DNA of 64,000 bases from Nageia nagi (lineage: Eukaryota; Pinophyta): NCBI GenBank assembly GCA_050084985.1, contig JBITNC010000002.1, forward strand, positions 5,704,001 through 5,768,000, in the 5' to 3' direction. The position numbers and the translations under genes were made by a program. Under the pieces are notes generated by a model. The model was not told the origin of the DNA. It ran no database searches and saw only the letters and a list, made by a program, of their open reading frames with translations. This document shows positions 1 to 10,094 of this stretch, piece after piece (the stretch's first letter is position 1; every line of letters starts with the position of its first letter).

Positions 1-1627
1 ATCAGTTTGATTTTCAACAAGTGCCTTGAAGTCTTGAAACCTGTCAAAAGTTTGATCCTTGTGCTCAAGTAGATAACCAAATGTCATCCTACTGAAGTCA
101 TCAATGAAGATCAGAACATAAGAAGCTCCACCTAGTGACTTAGTCTGAAAAGGACCCATCAAATCTGAATGCACAAGCTGAAGAGGACAAGTAGCCCGAG
201 TTGCCTTATCTTTTTCAAACTTTTGCCTATGCATCTTTCCTAGAATGCACCTTTCACAAAGACCAACTGTGGGTGAAATATTAGGTAAACCTTCCACAAG
301 TTCTTGAGTTTTCATGGCTTGAATACTCTTGTGGTTAAGGTGTCCTAATCGTTGATGCCAAATATTACCTTTTGAACAAACATTTGTAGCAAGACAAATC
401 TTTGGAGGTACTTGATCCACAATATAAAGGTCATTCTTTACTGATCCTTTCATCAAAGTGGCAAGTCCTTTCTTAACACACCAAGAGTGTGAGGTAAACT
501 CAAATGAGCATCCTTTCCTTGTAATTTGAATCACGGAGATAAGATTCATCCTTAGTTTAGGCACATAAAAGACATTGTCAAGAGTCTTTCCATGAATCTT
601 CACACTCCCTATTCCGTGAACATCAAGGACTGTATTATCACCTATCACAACTGCATCCTTTTTGTACTTATGAAAATTTTCAAACTTATCTTTTTCATAA
701 CACATGTGATTAGTGCATCCTGTATCAACAATCCAATCATTTGAAATAGTTTGAGTCATTGAGTAGTAGGCAACAGAAGCAGCATGCTTGTTCTTCTTTT
801 TATTATTGAAATTTCTCACATTTGCATTTCCCTTTCCTTTTTGAGCAAATTTCTTTTTGCGAAAATCATACTCTTTGTGCCCAAAGATGCCACAGAAGTT
901 ACAATTCCCATCAAACTTTTCTTGAGGTGTTGGATTGCTTGATCCTGCTTTATCATTCCTGTGCCTGTAGTTGCCATGATTGTTGTTGTTGTTGCCCTTT
1001 TTGTCATACTTCTTGAAGGTAGATGAGGACTTGTTGTCTTTGAATTTTCTTGTTCAAAGTTTCCTCATGCTTTAGAAGAAGTCTTGAAAGGTTATCTAGT
1101 GAGATGACATCTTCTTCATCATCGAGCCTTGTTTCCATAACTGTGACAAAGTTGCTGAACTTTGAAGTAAGGCTTTGTAGAATGATGAAGACCATGAACT
1201 CATCATTGATCCAATTGCATCCACAACCAACCAGTTGTGTCCTGAGGTCAATGATTTTGTTTAAGTAGATGGAGGCACTTTCATCTTCACTTTGTCGATA
1301 CTGCAACAACTTTTGTAGAATGGTAAACCTCCTTGAAAATTTGGACCCAAGGTAGATTTTCTTTAACTGATCCCAAGCTTCCTTTGCTGAAGTTGATGAA
1401 GAAATCATGAGAAGGACATCATCTGAAACTGCACGGTATATCATAGAAGTTGCTAACTCATTCTTTGAGTTGTATACTTCAAGAGCCTTCTCATCGGTAG
1501 GAGCAACCGCATCTTCACTAACTGTCTGCCATAGCTTTCTTGCTTGTAACTCGGCTTTCATACGTGGTTCCCATATTCCAAAGTTAGAACCATCGAGTAT
1601 GTGCTTGGGAACGAAGGTTTCAACCAT
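1..1627 (-). pseudogene. Copia gag-pol polyprotein, 5' part, one frameshift
   Basis: Encodes the capsid/nucleocapsid and the first pol enzymes of a copia element. The start is the ATG at 1625-1627 (Met-Val-Glu-Thr-Phe), preferred over an upstream in-frame ATG because copy B begins its homologous gag at the equivalent place. Gag contains the UBN2-type stretch with LDGSNFGIW and ELQARKLW. About 190 codons in, an A-run at 1045-1048 shifts the frame; from there to the left edge the second frame is open with no stop. It contains a zinc knuckle (CNFCGIFGHKEYDF, last Cys replaced by Phe), protease motif DWIVDTGCTNHM near 700-740, pre-integrase motif WHQRLGHLNHKS near 310-370, and integrase HSDLMGPF near 140-170. 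A gag/pol frameshift in life is possible, but copia normally uses one frame, so I read this as a lesion. Confidence 0.88.
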
Positions 1628-2422
1628 TGCTACAAAAAAATAATAAATATGCAATAAGAATGTAAACTTTTACAATTTTTCCATCTATACATATAAAACA
1701 ACTAATAAGCAAACATGTCCCACATGTGTAAACTCATTAACCACGATCCATAGAAGGATAAAGTTGGGGTTGTTTTCTTGTATAGAATTAGGCCTTCACC
1801 TGGATGCCTGCAAGGTGGAGCCCAGGTACTACCAGTCCTCAACCAGTTCACCTTGGTCAGTGATATACTCTCACAAGGAGAAGTACTTACTATTTTCCAA
1901 GGATCCGACGTATCTTGGACCAGCCATTTTAATTATCTTGATTAAGGGTTTCAGTTTTCCTCCTAGGTTATCAGGATAATCCCTGAATGGACGTGCGGAC
2001 ATGTGGTATCACTACACACATGCCTGTCCACCTAATAGAGTTATGTCCAATCCAACAGAGGTCTTAGGGGCAATTAAGACGGACTTACCACCACTCGGTT
2101 CTTCGAACTAAAAGGGCTCCAGTCTGCCCTGTCCTCACCTCATGGCTCCCCAAACAAGTCATGTTGTGGAAAATACGTGCGGATGTATTCATTTTAGGGG
2201 TTACTTTTCACATTTTTGCGTATTGCAAGAATAAGCAAATGTGCAAAAAATATAAAGTAAGGTGAAAAATTACTCCATCCACACGAACTTGAAACCTTAA
2301 AAAGGCCAAAAAAAAAATTGAGTCCAATGGGTTTTGTTCTAACCCCTAAAGGACTTTTACATTGTTCATATTTTGCTCAAAGCACTTAATGAATTAAACA
2401 AGGAACTAAGTCCTACTTAGTA

Positions 2423-2690
2423 TATCATGACTTAAAAATTTAAGTAAGCATCCATCATGCATTTAAAAATTTAAGTCCTAAGCATACTTAGTATTTAATT
2501 CATAACATGCATTGTATCATGACTTAAAAATTTAAGTAAGCATGCATCATGCATTACAAATTTAAGTCCTAAGCATACTTAGTATTCATAACATGCATTG
2601 TATCATGACTTAAAATTTAAGTAAGCATGCATCATGACTTAAAAAATTTAAGTCCTAAGCATACTTTGTCTTCAAATAAGATACATGCAT
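2423..2690. repeat. Tandem repeat, ~90-bp unit, 3 copies, in copia leader
   Basis: The motif TATCATGACTTAAAA followed by TTTAAGTAAGCAT recurs at about 2423, 2515 and 2601 (periods about 92 and 86), interleaved with TTTAAGTCCTAAGCATACTT. Many TTTAAG/CTTAAA and GCATGC pieces make the block locally palindromic. It lies inside the candidate leader intron. Confidence 0.75.
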
Positions 2691-3159
2691 CTAGATAAAA
2701 TTTAAGTAAAAAAAATTTATACCAAGGCCCCCCCTTTGTTACTTAAAGTTTTATCCCTAGAGAACCAATTTGTATGCTAAGACTTGGCTTAGAAGTGATG
2801 TATTTTAAGTAAAAAGTCCCTTAGTTACTTAAAAAATAGCATACTTTAGACTAAATTACTATGTAGGTGCACCTTTATTTAATTAAGCATTAAATTTGGA
2901 GGAGAAAATAAGAAATTATGTGAAGGACTCCTAAGTGCATTTAATGGGAGCAAGGGACTTGGAAGGTGGAATAGGAGACCCATACCCCTATTTTGAAATG
3001 CTTTGGAATGATTTGTCTACCTTAAAAAAAATGCCTAAGTCAATAATCATTAAATGCTTAGGTGAAAAAAAATATGACCCCCCCTTGGTCTTTCCACAAA
3101 AAAGACACGCTGCTTGTTGGAAGGGAAAATATGTAGGTGGTCAAAAAACAAAACTAAGG

Positions 3160-3840
3160 CATTTAAGGTGACTGGGAAGACTTGCAAGGTGTTGGTAGCC
3201 ATCAACCTTGACCGTGGGAAGGAGGAGGACTTGCATGGAGGCTTAGAAGAGAGCCTATGGAGGTGTGGGGAAGGAGGAAGTGGAGACTTGTGCAGGAGGT
3301 GAGGGAGGAGAAGACTGCAGCTGGTAGGAGAAGCGAGCAGGGTGTGGAGGAGCCACTACCAGGCTGGCGAGGGAGCAAACGAGGCTGTGAGGAGGAGCGT
3401 GCAGGTCCAACGATCAGTGACAGTCCACCAGACAGGTCAGGTGACCTTGCCATGCTTCCACAGTGCAGAGGAGATGAAGAGAGGACGCGAGGGAGGAGGA
3501 AGACCCTTCGTTTGATGCCTATCCTGCGATCATTTCAGGCCATGAAACGTTGGCTGAGGCATGCATCGTGTCAAACAATTGTGTGGGACCTTCAACGTCT
3601 CCGTTTGGTGGATATCTAGCGATCAGTGCAGTCCATGAACGTTGTCTGACCATGCATCATGTCAAACAATCTACGGACCCTGTCAACGTGTGCATATCCT
3701 GCGAGCAAAGGAGGCAGAGGCGGGCTGGCTACGATCTGGAGGAGGCTGCAGCGTGGGCGGAGGCGGGGAATCGTGGTGCGGCGGTGGGAGGAGCCACCAC
3801 AGGCCGCACCGTGGGAGGTGGCCGCACGCGCGCGCGTGTT
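3160..3840. other. GC-rich block within copia leader
   Basis: By eye this ~680-bp stretch is much richer in G, C and CpG than the AT-rich surroundings (for example the alternating CG run near 3826-3838). Several overlapping frames are open, which is expected in GC-rich DNA and not evidence of coding. A shorter internal duplication is visible: CATGCATC(G/A)TGTCAAACAAT occurs near 3559 and 3652. The block ends abruptly in T8/A-rich sequence at about 3840. Confidence 0.55.
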
Positions 3841-4568
3841 TTTTTTAAAAAAATTTGACCCCCCCCAAATAATCAAATTGAATAAAATTTATACAATGTT
3901 AATTTTTAATCGTGATAATATATATTTTATTTTGATTTAACTAAACAATAAAAATATATATATTTTTGAATTAACTAAACAGATTAAAAAAATATATTTT
4001 TGATTGAAACGAAAAATATATAATTGTGTTTGGATTAGTGTAAACCAAATAAAATATATATATAGATATATATTTTTGATGATGGTTTAAACGAAAATAA
4101 AATACCCTTTGAAATTTTGTAATAAAACAAAAAAATTGTCCTCCTCTATTCTTTTGAGTAAAAAATTGTAATATTTCTCAAATGTTGTATACTAACCCTT
4201 CTCCTTTTTTTGTTTGTTTAAAGGTAGCAATTTAAGCACTTTGTAAAAATTGCAAGTAAACAAAAGGTTAGTAATAACAACAAACAAGGAACATCATATT
4301 ACAATTTTGTTAGCCATGTATTGCCCAAACAAAAAAAATGAGCTCAACACATAGCAAATAATGTTAGTAGCATTAGTGCATAAGCCAAAAAAATGAAGGA
4401 GATTATATGAAGGAGGTTATACCTTCTCTTGAATTTACCTCACCAAGAAGATTAGGATTAAGATCTCCAAATTTGAGAAGGATGAAGCACTTCCAAGATG
4501 TAGCTTCCACACCAAAAGAGCTTCCTCAACAAGGAGAGTTTCAACACCAAGAAGAGCTTCCTCAACAA

Positions 4569-4581
4569 GGCTCTGATACCA
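4569..4581 (-). other. Primer binding site for initiator tRNA-Met (copia copy A)
   Basis: The minus strand reads TGGTATCAGAGCC, a perfect 13-nt match to the complement of the plant initiator tRNA-Met 3' end, two bases inside the LTR. This fixes the orientation of the element and the inner end of its 5' LTR. Minus-strand DNA synthesis would start here. Confidence 0.95.
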
Positions 4582-4849
4582 AATGAAGGATTTGAACTAG
4601 ATCTAAACAAATCCTCTAGGACCTTAGACTAGGAAACTCAAGATAACACATCTATAATTCTAAGAACATCATTCACACAATATGACACCAATATAATGTG
4701 GTTCCTCCCTCCTTGGGAGTACATCCACAACTAGCTCTCTTATTCTCAAATCTATGTCTCTCTTACAACTATTCTCTAGCTCTCTCCTACACAACCAAGT
4801 AGAGTAATCTTACTCAAAACTTAGATATGTTTACATGAGGAGAGGCCCT

Positions 4850-4858
4850 CTATTTATA
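4850..4858 (-). promoter_or_regulatory. LTR TATA box (copia copy A)
   Basis: TATAAATAG on the minus strand, the same nonamer at the same relative place as in the three other LTRs of this superfamily in the window (49640, 57580, and 38184 on the minus strand). It marks the U3/R boundary region. Confidence 0.75.
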
Positions 4859-4989
4859 GGTTGAGAGCACCTCCCTAACCTTCCTTTAACCCAAGGGTAA
4901 GGTTAGGGTTACATTAAATGTACCACCAAACTTCAACCTACCAACTAACTCCTTTGGTAAAGTCAAAGTCTACATATTAAAGAATTCTA

Positions 4990-5028
4990 TTAATCACTTA
5001 AGGTATCTACATACCTTTAAGTGATTAA
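4990..5028. promoter_or_regulatory. U3 inverted repeat (potential hairpin)
   Basis: The arms TTAATCACTTAAGGTAT and ATACCTTTAAGTGATTAA flank a 4-nt loop with one bulged base. An equivalent inverted repeat with changed sequence but preserved pairing is present in U3 of the other LTRs (49473-49521, about 57413-57461, 38311-38359). The position upstream of TATA suggests a cruciform or protein-binding element; that function is inference. Confidence 0.6.
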
Positions 5029-5081
5029 TTGAATTTACAAGGAGTTTAGATATTCACAATATTTCATTACAAATTCTAACA

Positions 5082-5277
5082 ATGCCCACAAACCCTCGCA
5101 TGCCCCTCGTAATTGTGTTAAGCCCCCTTTGACCACACGCTACTCTCTTGCACCTATGTGGCCACTCTATTATGCTACTCTGCCACCACCTGAACTTGCT
5201 CTCGGTGCCCTCTCATAGTGGAATCATTTTTTCAAACACTTATCATGCTTCCTATTTGACTATTTGTTTGAGACACC
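5082..5277. other. Flank between copia LTR and CstF77-like fragment
   Basis: About 200 bp with relatively C-rich sequence and no recognisable coding potential. The bases after the LTR (ATGCC) would be one copy of the copia target duplication; the partner lies outside the window. Confidence 0.4.
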
Positions 5278-5575
5278 ATGACAAATCTGATAAAGATCTT
5301 TTCCAATTTTGGCCTACCCCTAATTGAGAAGGAGAAGATAGCAAGAGAGAAACTTCTTATTGATCACTACAATGTGGATGCTTGGGATACACTTGTTAGT
5401 GAAGCACAAGTAAGACCAATTTCTGAGGTAGAGCTTATATATGAACAACTGCTCATTATTTTCCCTACATATGCTAGGTACTGGAGACTCTATGCTGAGG
5501 CACAAATGGCCACCAACAATGACAATGCAACAAGATAAATATTTAGTTATTTCCTCTTCAATTGCCTTCACAATT
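5278..5575 (+). pseudogene. CstF77-like fragment (HAT repeat region)
   Basis: The translation contains DHYNVDAWDTLVSEAQVRPI, then IYEQLLIIFPTYARYWRLY and EAQMATNNDNATR, followed after one stop codon by IFSYFLFNCLHN. In order and spacing this matches the N-terminal HAT repeat of plant cleavage stimulation factor subunit 77 (CstF77/Rna14/Suf family), which scaffolds mRNA 3'-end processing in the nucleus. Only about 90 residues of a >700-residue protein are present, so it is a gene fragment and not functional. It abuts the LINE ORF1 region on the same strand with no visible spacer, suggesting exon debris or a captured transcript piece at the LINE 5' end. The family match is from memory of conserved motifs. 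Confidence 0.75.
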
Positions 5576-5585
5576 TAACAGAGTT

Positions 5586-6300
5586 GATGGCCTCCCTCAT
5601 GGAAATAAACTCTAAACAGAAGGCTCTTTGCTACAAACCCAAGTACAAGAACAGGAAAATAGACTCAAAAACATAGAGACAGTTCAAACCCCTTCTACTT
5701 ATAAAATCCAACAACTTCATGAATCTATCTCTGAGATCAAAACCAACCAATCAGTGATCATTTCATAATAGGCATAATTTATATAGACCACTATAACCCA
5801 ACAATAATCAATGCAAAAATAGGTGGAAGATCAAGCCTCTTGGGTACAAGTAGCTATAGAAAAGAAAACTTCCCCACTTGTAGATCTCGTTGTGAATGCA
5901 AAATTTGAAGAATGGTTGTGTTAGTTGAAAGCTCTCAACTTGCGAGTTAAAGGACTACCAAAATCCCAAGACCCTCAAAAGGCAAGTCTTGACTCCATGA
6001 TACACTAGAGTTGCAGAATATCATAGTCCAGAAAGCTTGGTTCACCCAAGATGAATCTCTTATCATTTGTTTCCACTCAGTAGCAGATCGTATTCAAGCC
6101 ATTAGAGTGAAAAAGAAATTATTCTTTCTCTCCACCAAGATCTGCTTAGACATCGATCTCACTTGTATCCAGGTTGATAAGCTCTGGAAAGCTAGATCAT
6201 TTGTAGTAATGACGAAGAAAGATGACAAATGGGTTGTTATTTGAGATTGTAGAACAATCATTCATGACAGCCCCCCTCCAAAATGGGTTCACCCCAAACC
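5586..6300 (+). pseudogene. LINE ORF1 (coiled coil plus RNA-binding-like domain), broken
   Basis: An ATG at 5586 begins MASLMEINSKQKA. After a frame change a heptad-like stretch follows (LLQTQVQEQENRLKNI, later IQQLHESISEIKTNQS), consistent with a coiled coil. After a decayed middle, an open segment from about 6011 reads ELQNIIVQKAWF and DESLIICFHSVADRIQAIR, then FLSTKICLDIDLTCIQVDKL. This resembles the compact RNA-binding and C-terminal domains of L1-type ORF1 proteins, which bind the element RNA in a ribonucleoprotein. It is the 5' neighbour of the endonuclease ORF, as in two-ORF LINEs. The domain assignment is by architecture rather than firm homology. Confidence 0.6.
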
Positions 6301-6331
6301 TACACAATGATGCCAACGTACTACCCCTACA

Positions 6332-9300
6332 ATGCTCACATTTATAGTTTGGAACTGTAACGACATGATTTGGTCTTCACTTGGATCAGTCTGTGACATC
6401 ATCCATAATACAGACTTGATTCTTTTCATAGAGACACATGAGAGTGCTATCAAGGGTCTTCCCCCCTTCATTGGTTATTCTTGGATCTCTACATTTAGGA
6501 CATCTACACATCAGGGTAGATACGAGCACAGCTCAGGAGGGGTAGCCTTCCTGGTCAAGGATCACTTGCACCGTAGGATACAAGTGGAGGGGATTGACAC
6601 ACATGCACAATACATTTGGTTATCCATCCCGATACCACCACCTATGCAGAGACTCTACATAGCAAGTTGTTATTTCCCTCTAGTGGCCTCACATTATGCC
6701 ATCCATGGAGAGGTTGAGTCTCCATTCTTGGACCTCTTCCCCAAGATCTTTAGATATGCAGTGCAAGGGGATATCATCTTGGTAGGGGAATTTAATGGTA
6801 GTATAGGGAGTCTCTAGATGCAATACTTTGATGAGCTCTAAAGAGCATTTGATAATAATATGTCCACCTCCTCCTATGGAAGATCTCTCCTTGAGCTTGG
6901 AGAAACCCACAACCTCATTATTCTGAATGGTATTGCTCGATTTCCCCACTCTTATCATCATACATGTTTTCCTCATGCAGGTGGGTCCAATGTTGTGGAC
7001 TACATCCTTATTAGCCCCCCACTTGTCCCCCTATGTAAGACCTTCCATGTAGCCCCTTGTCTCCCCCTTGCCAACCATGCCCACTTGACACTTTCGCTCA
7101 TGGATTCCCCTCTCATCACCCCTATGTTAACCCATCACCCCACCCCTACCACACCTCGTATAGTCATCCACTTTGATTGGGACCTTGACCCCAATTATAG
7201 CTTTATCTTGAAATAAAAACTTCCCCACATGCACTCTTTCTCTTCCATCGTTGACCAAGTGCTTTTCCTTTTTGAGACCCTACACTCCACTGTCATGCAA
7301 ATTTTCCCTCACACCACCCACCCTCCACCTCGCCCCCATCATCATGACCACTCTTCAATGAACCAATGGTTCGATATGGAATGTAAACTTAGCCATCGCT
7401 AACTCAAATGGGCCATCACCTTCACAAACCCCCCTCATGTTATCCATTTCCTACACTGCTCTTACCATCGACTCTTAAGGTCCAAGAAGTGCCACTTCTT
7501 GGCCAAAATATGTTAAGATATCATCTCACAACTCCACATCAATCCCAAATCTTTTTGGTGCCCTTTTTCACCTAGATAACACCACACTAGCCTCATCACC
7601 CTAAAGGATTGGAGCATTTATGCCTTTAAGCTTTACACCGATCCAAACCACATCCCTTCACCCATTATCACTCACCCTTCCTCCTTTAACTTCTTTTCCC
7701 CTTCCCTTGTCCATTTAGCCATCTGTAAGCTTAGTTCTAGGAAAGCGCATGACATCAAAAACCTTCAAGTTGAGTATCTCAAGCACGCTAGCTTTATTTT
7801 TTCCCCCTTCCTCTCCCATCTCTTCAACACCATCATTTGCACTAGCTTCCCCACCCCATGGACCCTAAACATTATCCACCCCATCCACAAATCAGGTGAT
7901 CACTATGACCTGAGTAATTACCGCACCATTATGATTGGGCACACTATGGCCAAATTGTATGCCACCATTCTCGAGCACTACACATCTCAGTTGGTAGATG
8001 CTCGAGGATTTAAGGCAGGAAGATAGGCAAGCTTCGCAAAGATCATCGCACCACCAACCACATCCTCACCCTTCGAGCAATTATTGAGGAGGTTAGGTTT
8101 CGAAAGACCTCAGTTTTTAACTATTTTATAGATTTCAAGAAGGCTTTTGATACTGTCCCACATCACAAACTCACGGATAGACTTAGATGATTAGGGATCC
8201 CTGATCTAAGCCTTATAGCCATCTTAACTTTGTATGAGTCAATTTTAGGGAGGATGTGTACTGTAGAAGGTCTATTTGACATGATTCATAGCACCATCAA
8301 GGTGAAGCAGAGTTGCCTACTTTCTTCGACTCTCTTCAGTCTCTATATTGATGAGTTGGAGTCACTTATACTCGAGACTACAGGCATCAACATTGGGTGT
8401 CTTCTCCACAGCACTCGTGTTCCCATCCTCCTATTTGTTGATGATATTGTACTATTCTCTCACACAATAGATGGTTTTCAATGTTTAATGGATACCCTCG
8501 TTTTGTTCAGCACCATATAGGTCTTGGTGGTTAATCGCAATGAAACCAATATTATGGTCTTCAACACCTCGAAGGCCATTGTTGATAGACTCATATCACT
8601 TACAGAGAAAGGGTTATTGAGGTTACTACATTGTACACCTACCTAGGAGTGCTCTTCACGAGACCTCAATTCTCTATGCGAGCGATAGCATCACCCCAAG
8701 TACAATGAGGATATGCACCAATCTCCTCCCTAGAGAGACAGTGCATCCAGCTCCATTTCTAGGATATCCCATCCAAGATCCAACTATTCCACACTTTGGT
8801 CTCTCCCACAGTACTATATGGTTCCAAGGTTTGGGGCCCTAGCTTGAGGAGCTCAGATTGGGCCACAATCGAGAGGATCTTGGTTGGCACCCTATCTCGC
8901 TCTATTCAAAGCAAGAGGTCTATTCCACATCACATTATGCTGGTAGAGTTTGGCTGCCAACCTTTACAAATACGGTCCCTTGCATTAATGGTCCTTTTTC
9001 TTCATCATCTGCATATCTTTGCTTCTACAGCTAGAGATGCTCGACTCCCCTACAAAGCCTTAGAGTCATCCAAGGACTTAGTAGCTTAGGGTTATCATTG
9101 GTGTTGGTTCTCTGAGATCTCTAAGGCATTGCAATGCTTCGGATTTTCACCAAACCAGTTACCTATACCCCAAGGAGACACTGATAGAGACCCAAATGTT
9201 ACGTTGGCTAGAATCAGAGACATGCTTTACTGGGCCTACATTCAGCGCACTTGGGTTGCCCCCTAGTCTCCCCTCACACCCAAGCTATTGCACTACTCAC

Positions 9301-9700
9301 ATCACTTTTTGAGGATTGACAAAGGGTTGATTCAACCTCCTGCTTATGTCAATCTACACCTCCCTCTTGGCCTACGAATGTTACTAAGCCAATTCAGAGT
9401 GTGCTCCAATTAGCTTTGGATCAAGACTGATCACCATTTGGTGCGCGAGCTTCAAGTCCATCGGTTGTGTTTGATTGAGCCTAAGACTAAGGATCATTTC
9501 ATCTTTCGATGCTCGATCTATTATGAGATTCGGGGGCGGTACCACTATCTTTTTCAGGACGCACATAGCTCGGATCTCGACATTCTTTCAATTCTCGAAC
9601 CACCGTTGTTTAGCTCTCTATCTCAAAGAGACTTTCCTTCTTAGGAAGTGTCTATTATCCAACTCCCACCACCCAACAAGGGACCTCATGAGAGGGAGTT
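6332..9700 (+). pseudogene. LINE ORF2: endonuclease, reverse transcriptase, Cys/His tail, broken
   Basis: The endonuclease (6332-7200) shows FIVWNCND, LILFIETHE, GEFNGSIG (normally GDFN) and SNVVDYILIS followed by LANHAHLTLS. Reverse transcriptase (about 7700-8600) shows SNYRTIMIGHTMAKL, then FIDFKKAFDTVPH near 8125-8164, VKQSCLLSSTLFSLYIDELE, and the catalytic motif as FVDD in LLFVDDIVLFS near 8430-8460. Downstream, SPTVLYGSKVWG (8800-8835) is the usual post-RT motif, and KDHFIFRCSIYYEIR (about 9489-9535) the zinc-binding-like tail. At least ten frameshifts or stops make it inactive. Endonuclease nicks target DNA and RT copies the RNA from the nick. Confidence 0.85.
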
Positions 9701-10094
9701 CGTAGGTGAAGGATTGAGGACCTATCTTGGCCTACTCGACGTACCAAATAGAGGGTACATGCCAACCTTAGTTCTATAAGGTCGCAACGAATCACAACCT
9801 TCTTTAGCTACAACAACGCTGATGCAAACACCAATCAATCCAAGAGTGCACAATCAAACAGCTCATGAAAGACCTTCCCCTGATCATGTTTGCTCCTCAT
9901 GCTTCTCTATTTGATTATTTACTTCCTTTTAGGGATTAGTCCTTATATTGTTCCTAGACTTTTTAGTTTTGCTTTGAATGCAGGCTACTGAGCCTGTCAT
10001 GCTACTTTAGACTTGTATACTTTTCAATCCCATTGATTGCTTTTGATCATCTGTGGACATTAATATAATTTCTTTATTTCTTTCCACCCCAAAC

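Larger units (their letters stand above)
1630..4438 (-). other. Long 5' leader of copia copy A; candidate intron
   Basis: Non-coding leader between primer site and gag, 2.8 kb. Its ends look like splice sites on the minus strand: GTGAG|GTAAAT at the upstream end (4437-4443) and a T-rich tract then GTAG|CAATGG immediately before the gag start. Copy B has the same arrangement (TGAG|GTAAAA and ATGTAG|CAAATGG). Inference: the leader is removed as an intron to make gag mRNA while unspliced RNA serves as genome. It holds a tandem repeat near 2423-2690 and a GC-rich block near 3160-3840, with no convincing ORF of its own. Confidence 0.5.
1..5081 (-). mobile_element. Ty1/copia retrotransposon, copy A (5' part; runs off left edge)
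   Basis: Seen: reading the minus strand from the right there is an LTR, a primer binding site, a leader of about 2.9 kb, gag, zinc knuckle, protease, GAG-pre-integrase and the start of integrase. The remaining pol and 3' LTR lie outside the window. A second member of the family (copy B, plus strand, 49418-57858) shares the order and recognisable leader sequence, for example the stretch around 1740-2220 against 52080-52500. Copy A looks the younger of the two: its coding frame has one frameshift and its primer site is perfect, whereas copy B has many lesions. Known: this domain order (protease, integrase, then RT) is diagnostic of Ty1/copia. The target duplication cannot be checked because the other end is missing. 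Confidence 0.9.
4584..5081 (-). repeat. 5' LTR of copia copy A (498 bp)
   Basis: On the minus strand the LTR opens TGTTAGAATTTG and closes ...CCTTCA, directly before the primer site. It contains a TATA box TATAAATAG (4850-4858) and, further upstream in U3, a long inverted repeat (4990-5028). It has the same layout, and partly the same sequence, as the LTRs at 37917-38414, 49418-49918 and 57358-57858, but is clearly diverged from them in the middle of U3. Confidence 0.9.
5576..10086 (+). mobile_element. LINE (non-LTR retrotransposon), copy A, full-length but decayed
   Basis: Seen in order: coiled-coil ORF1, a C-terminal ORF1 domain, an apurinic-type endonuclease, reverse transcriptase, a cysteine-rich tail, then a ~400-bp 3' untranslated region ending in TTAATATAATTTCTTTATTTCTTT. 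The same 3' end closes a fragment on the opposite strand at 59478-60613, which fixes the 3' terminus at about 10086 independently. No poly(A); the tail looks like a TTTC-rich simple repeat. The 5' boundary is uncertain. Coding frames carry many stops and frameshifts. C-rich codon use contrasts with the AT-rich flanks. Confidence 0.85.

Noticed and set aside
816-1016. Two overlapping 60-odd-codon ORFs on opposite strands
   Set aside because: They are shadow frames over the copia zinc-knuckle region, whose real frame is the open minus-strand reading.
3257-3940. Several overlapping GC-rich ORFs of 60-120 codons
   Set aside because: All frames are open because of base composition; no domain, and the block is non-coding leader of a copia element.
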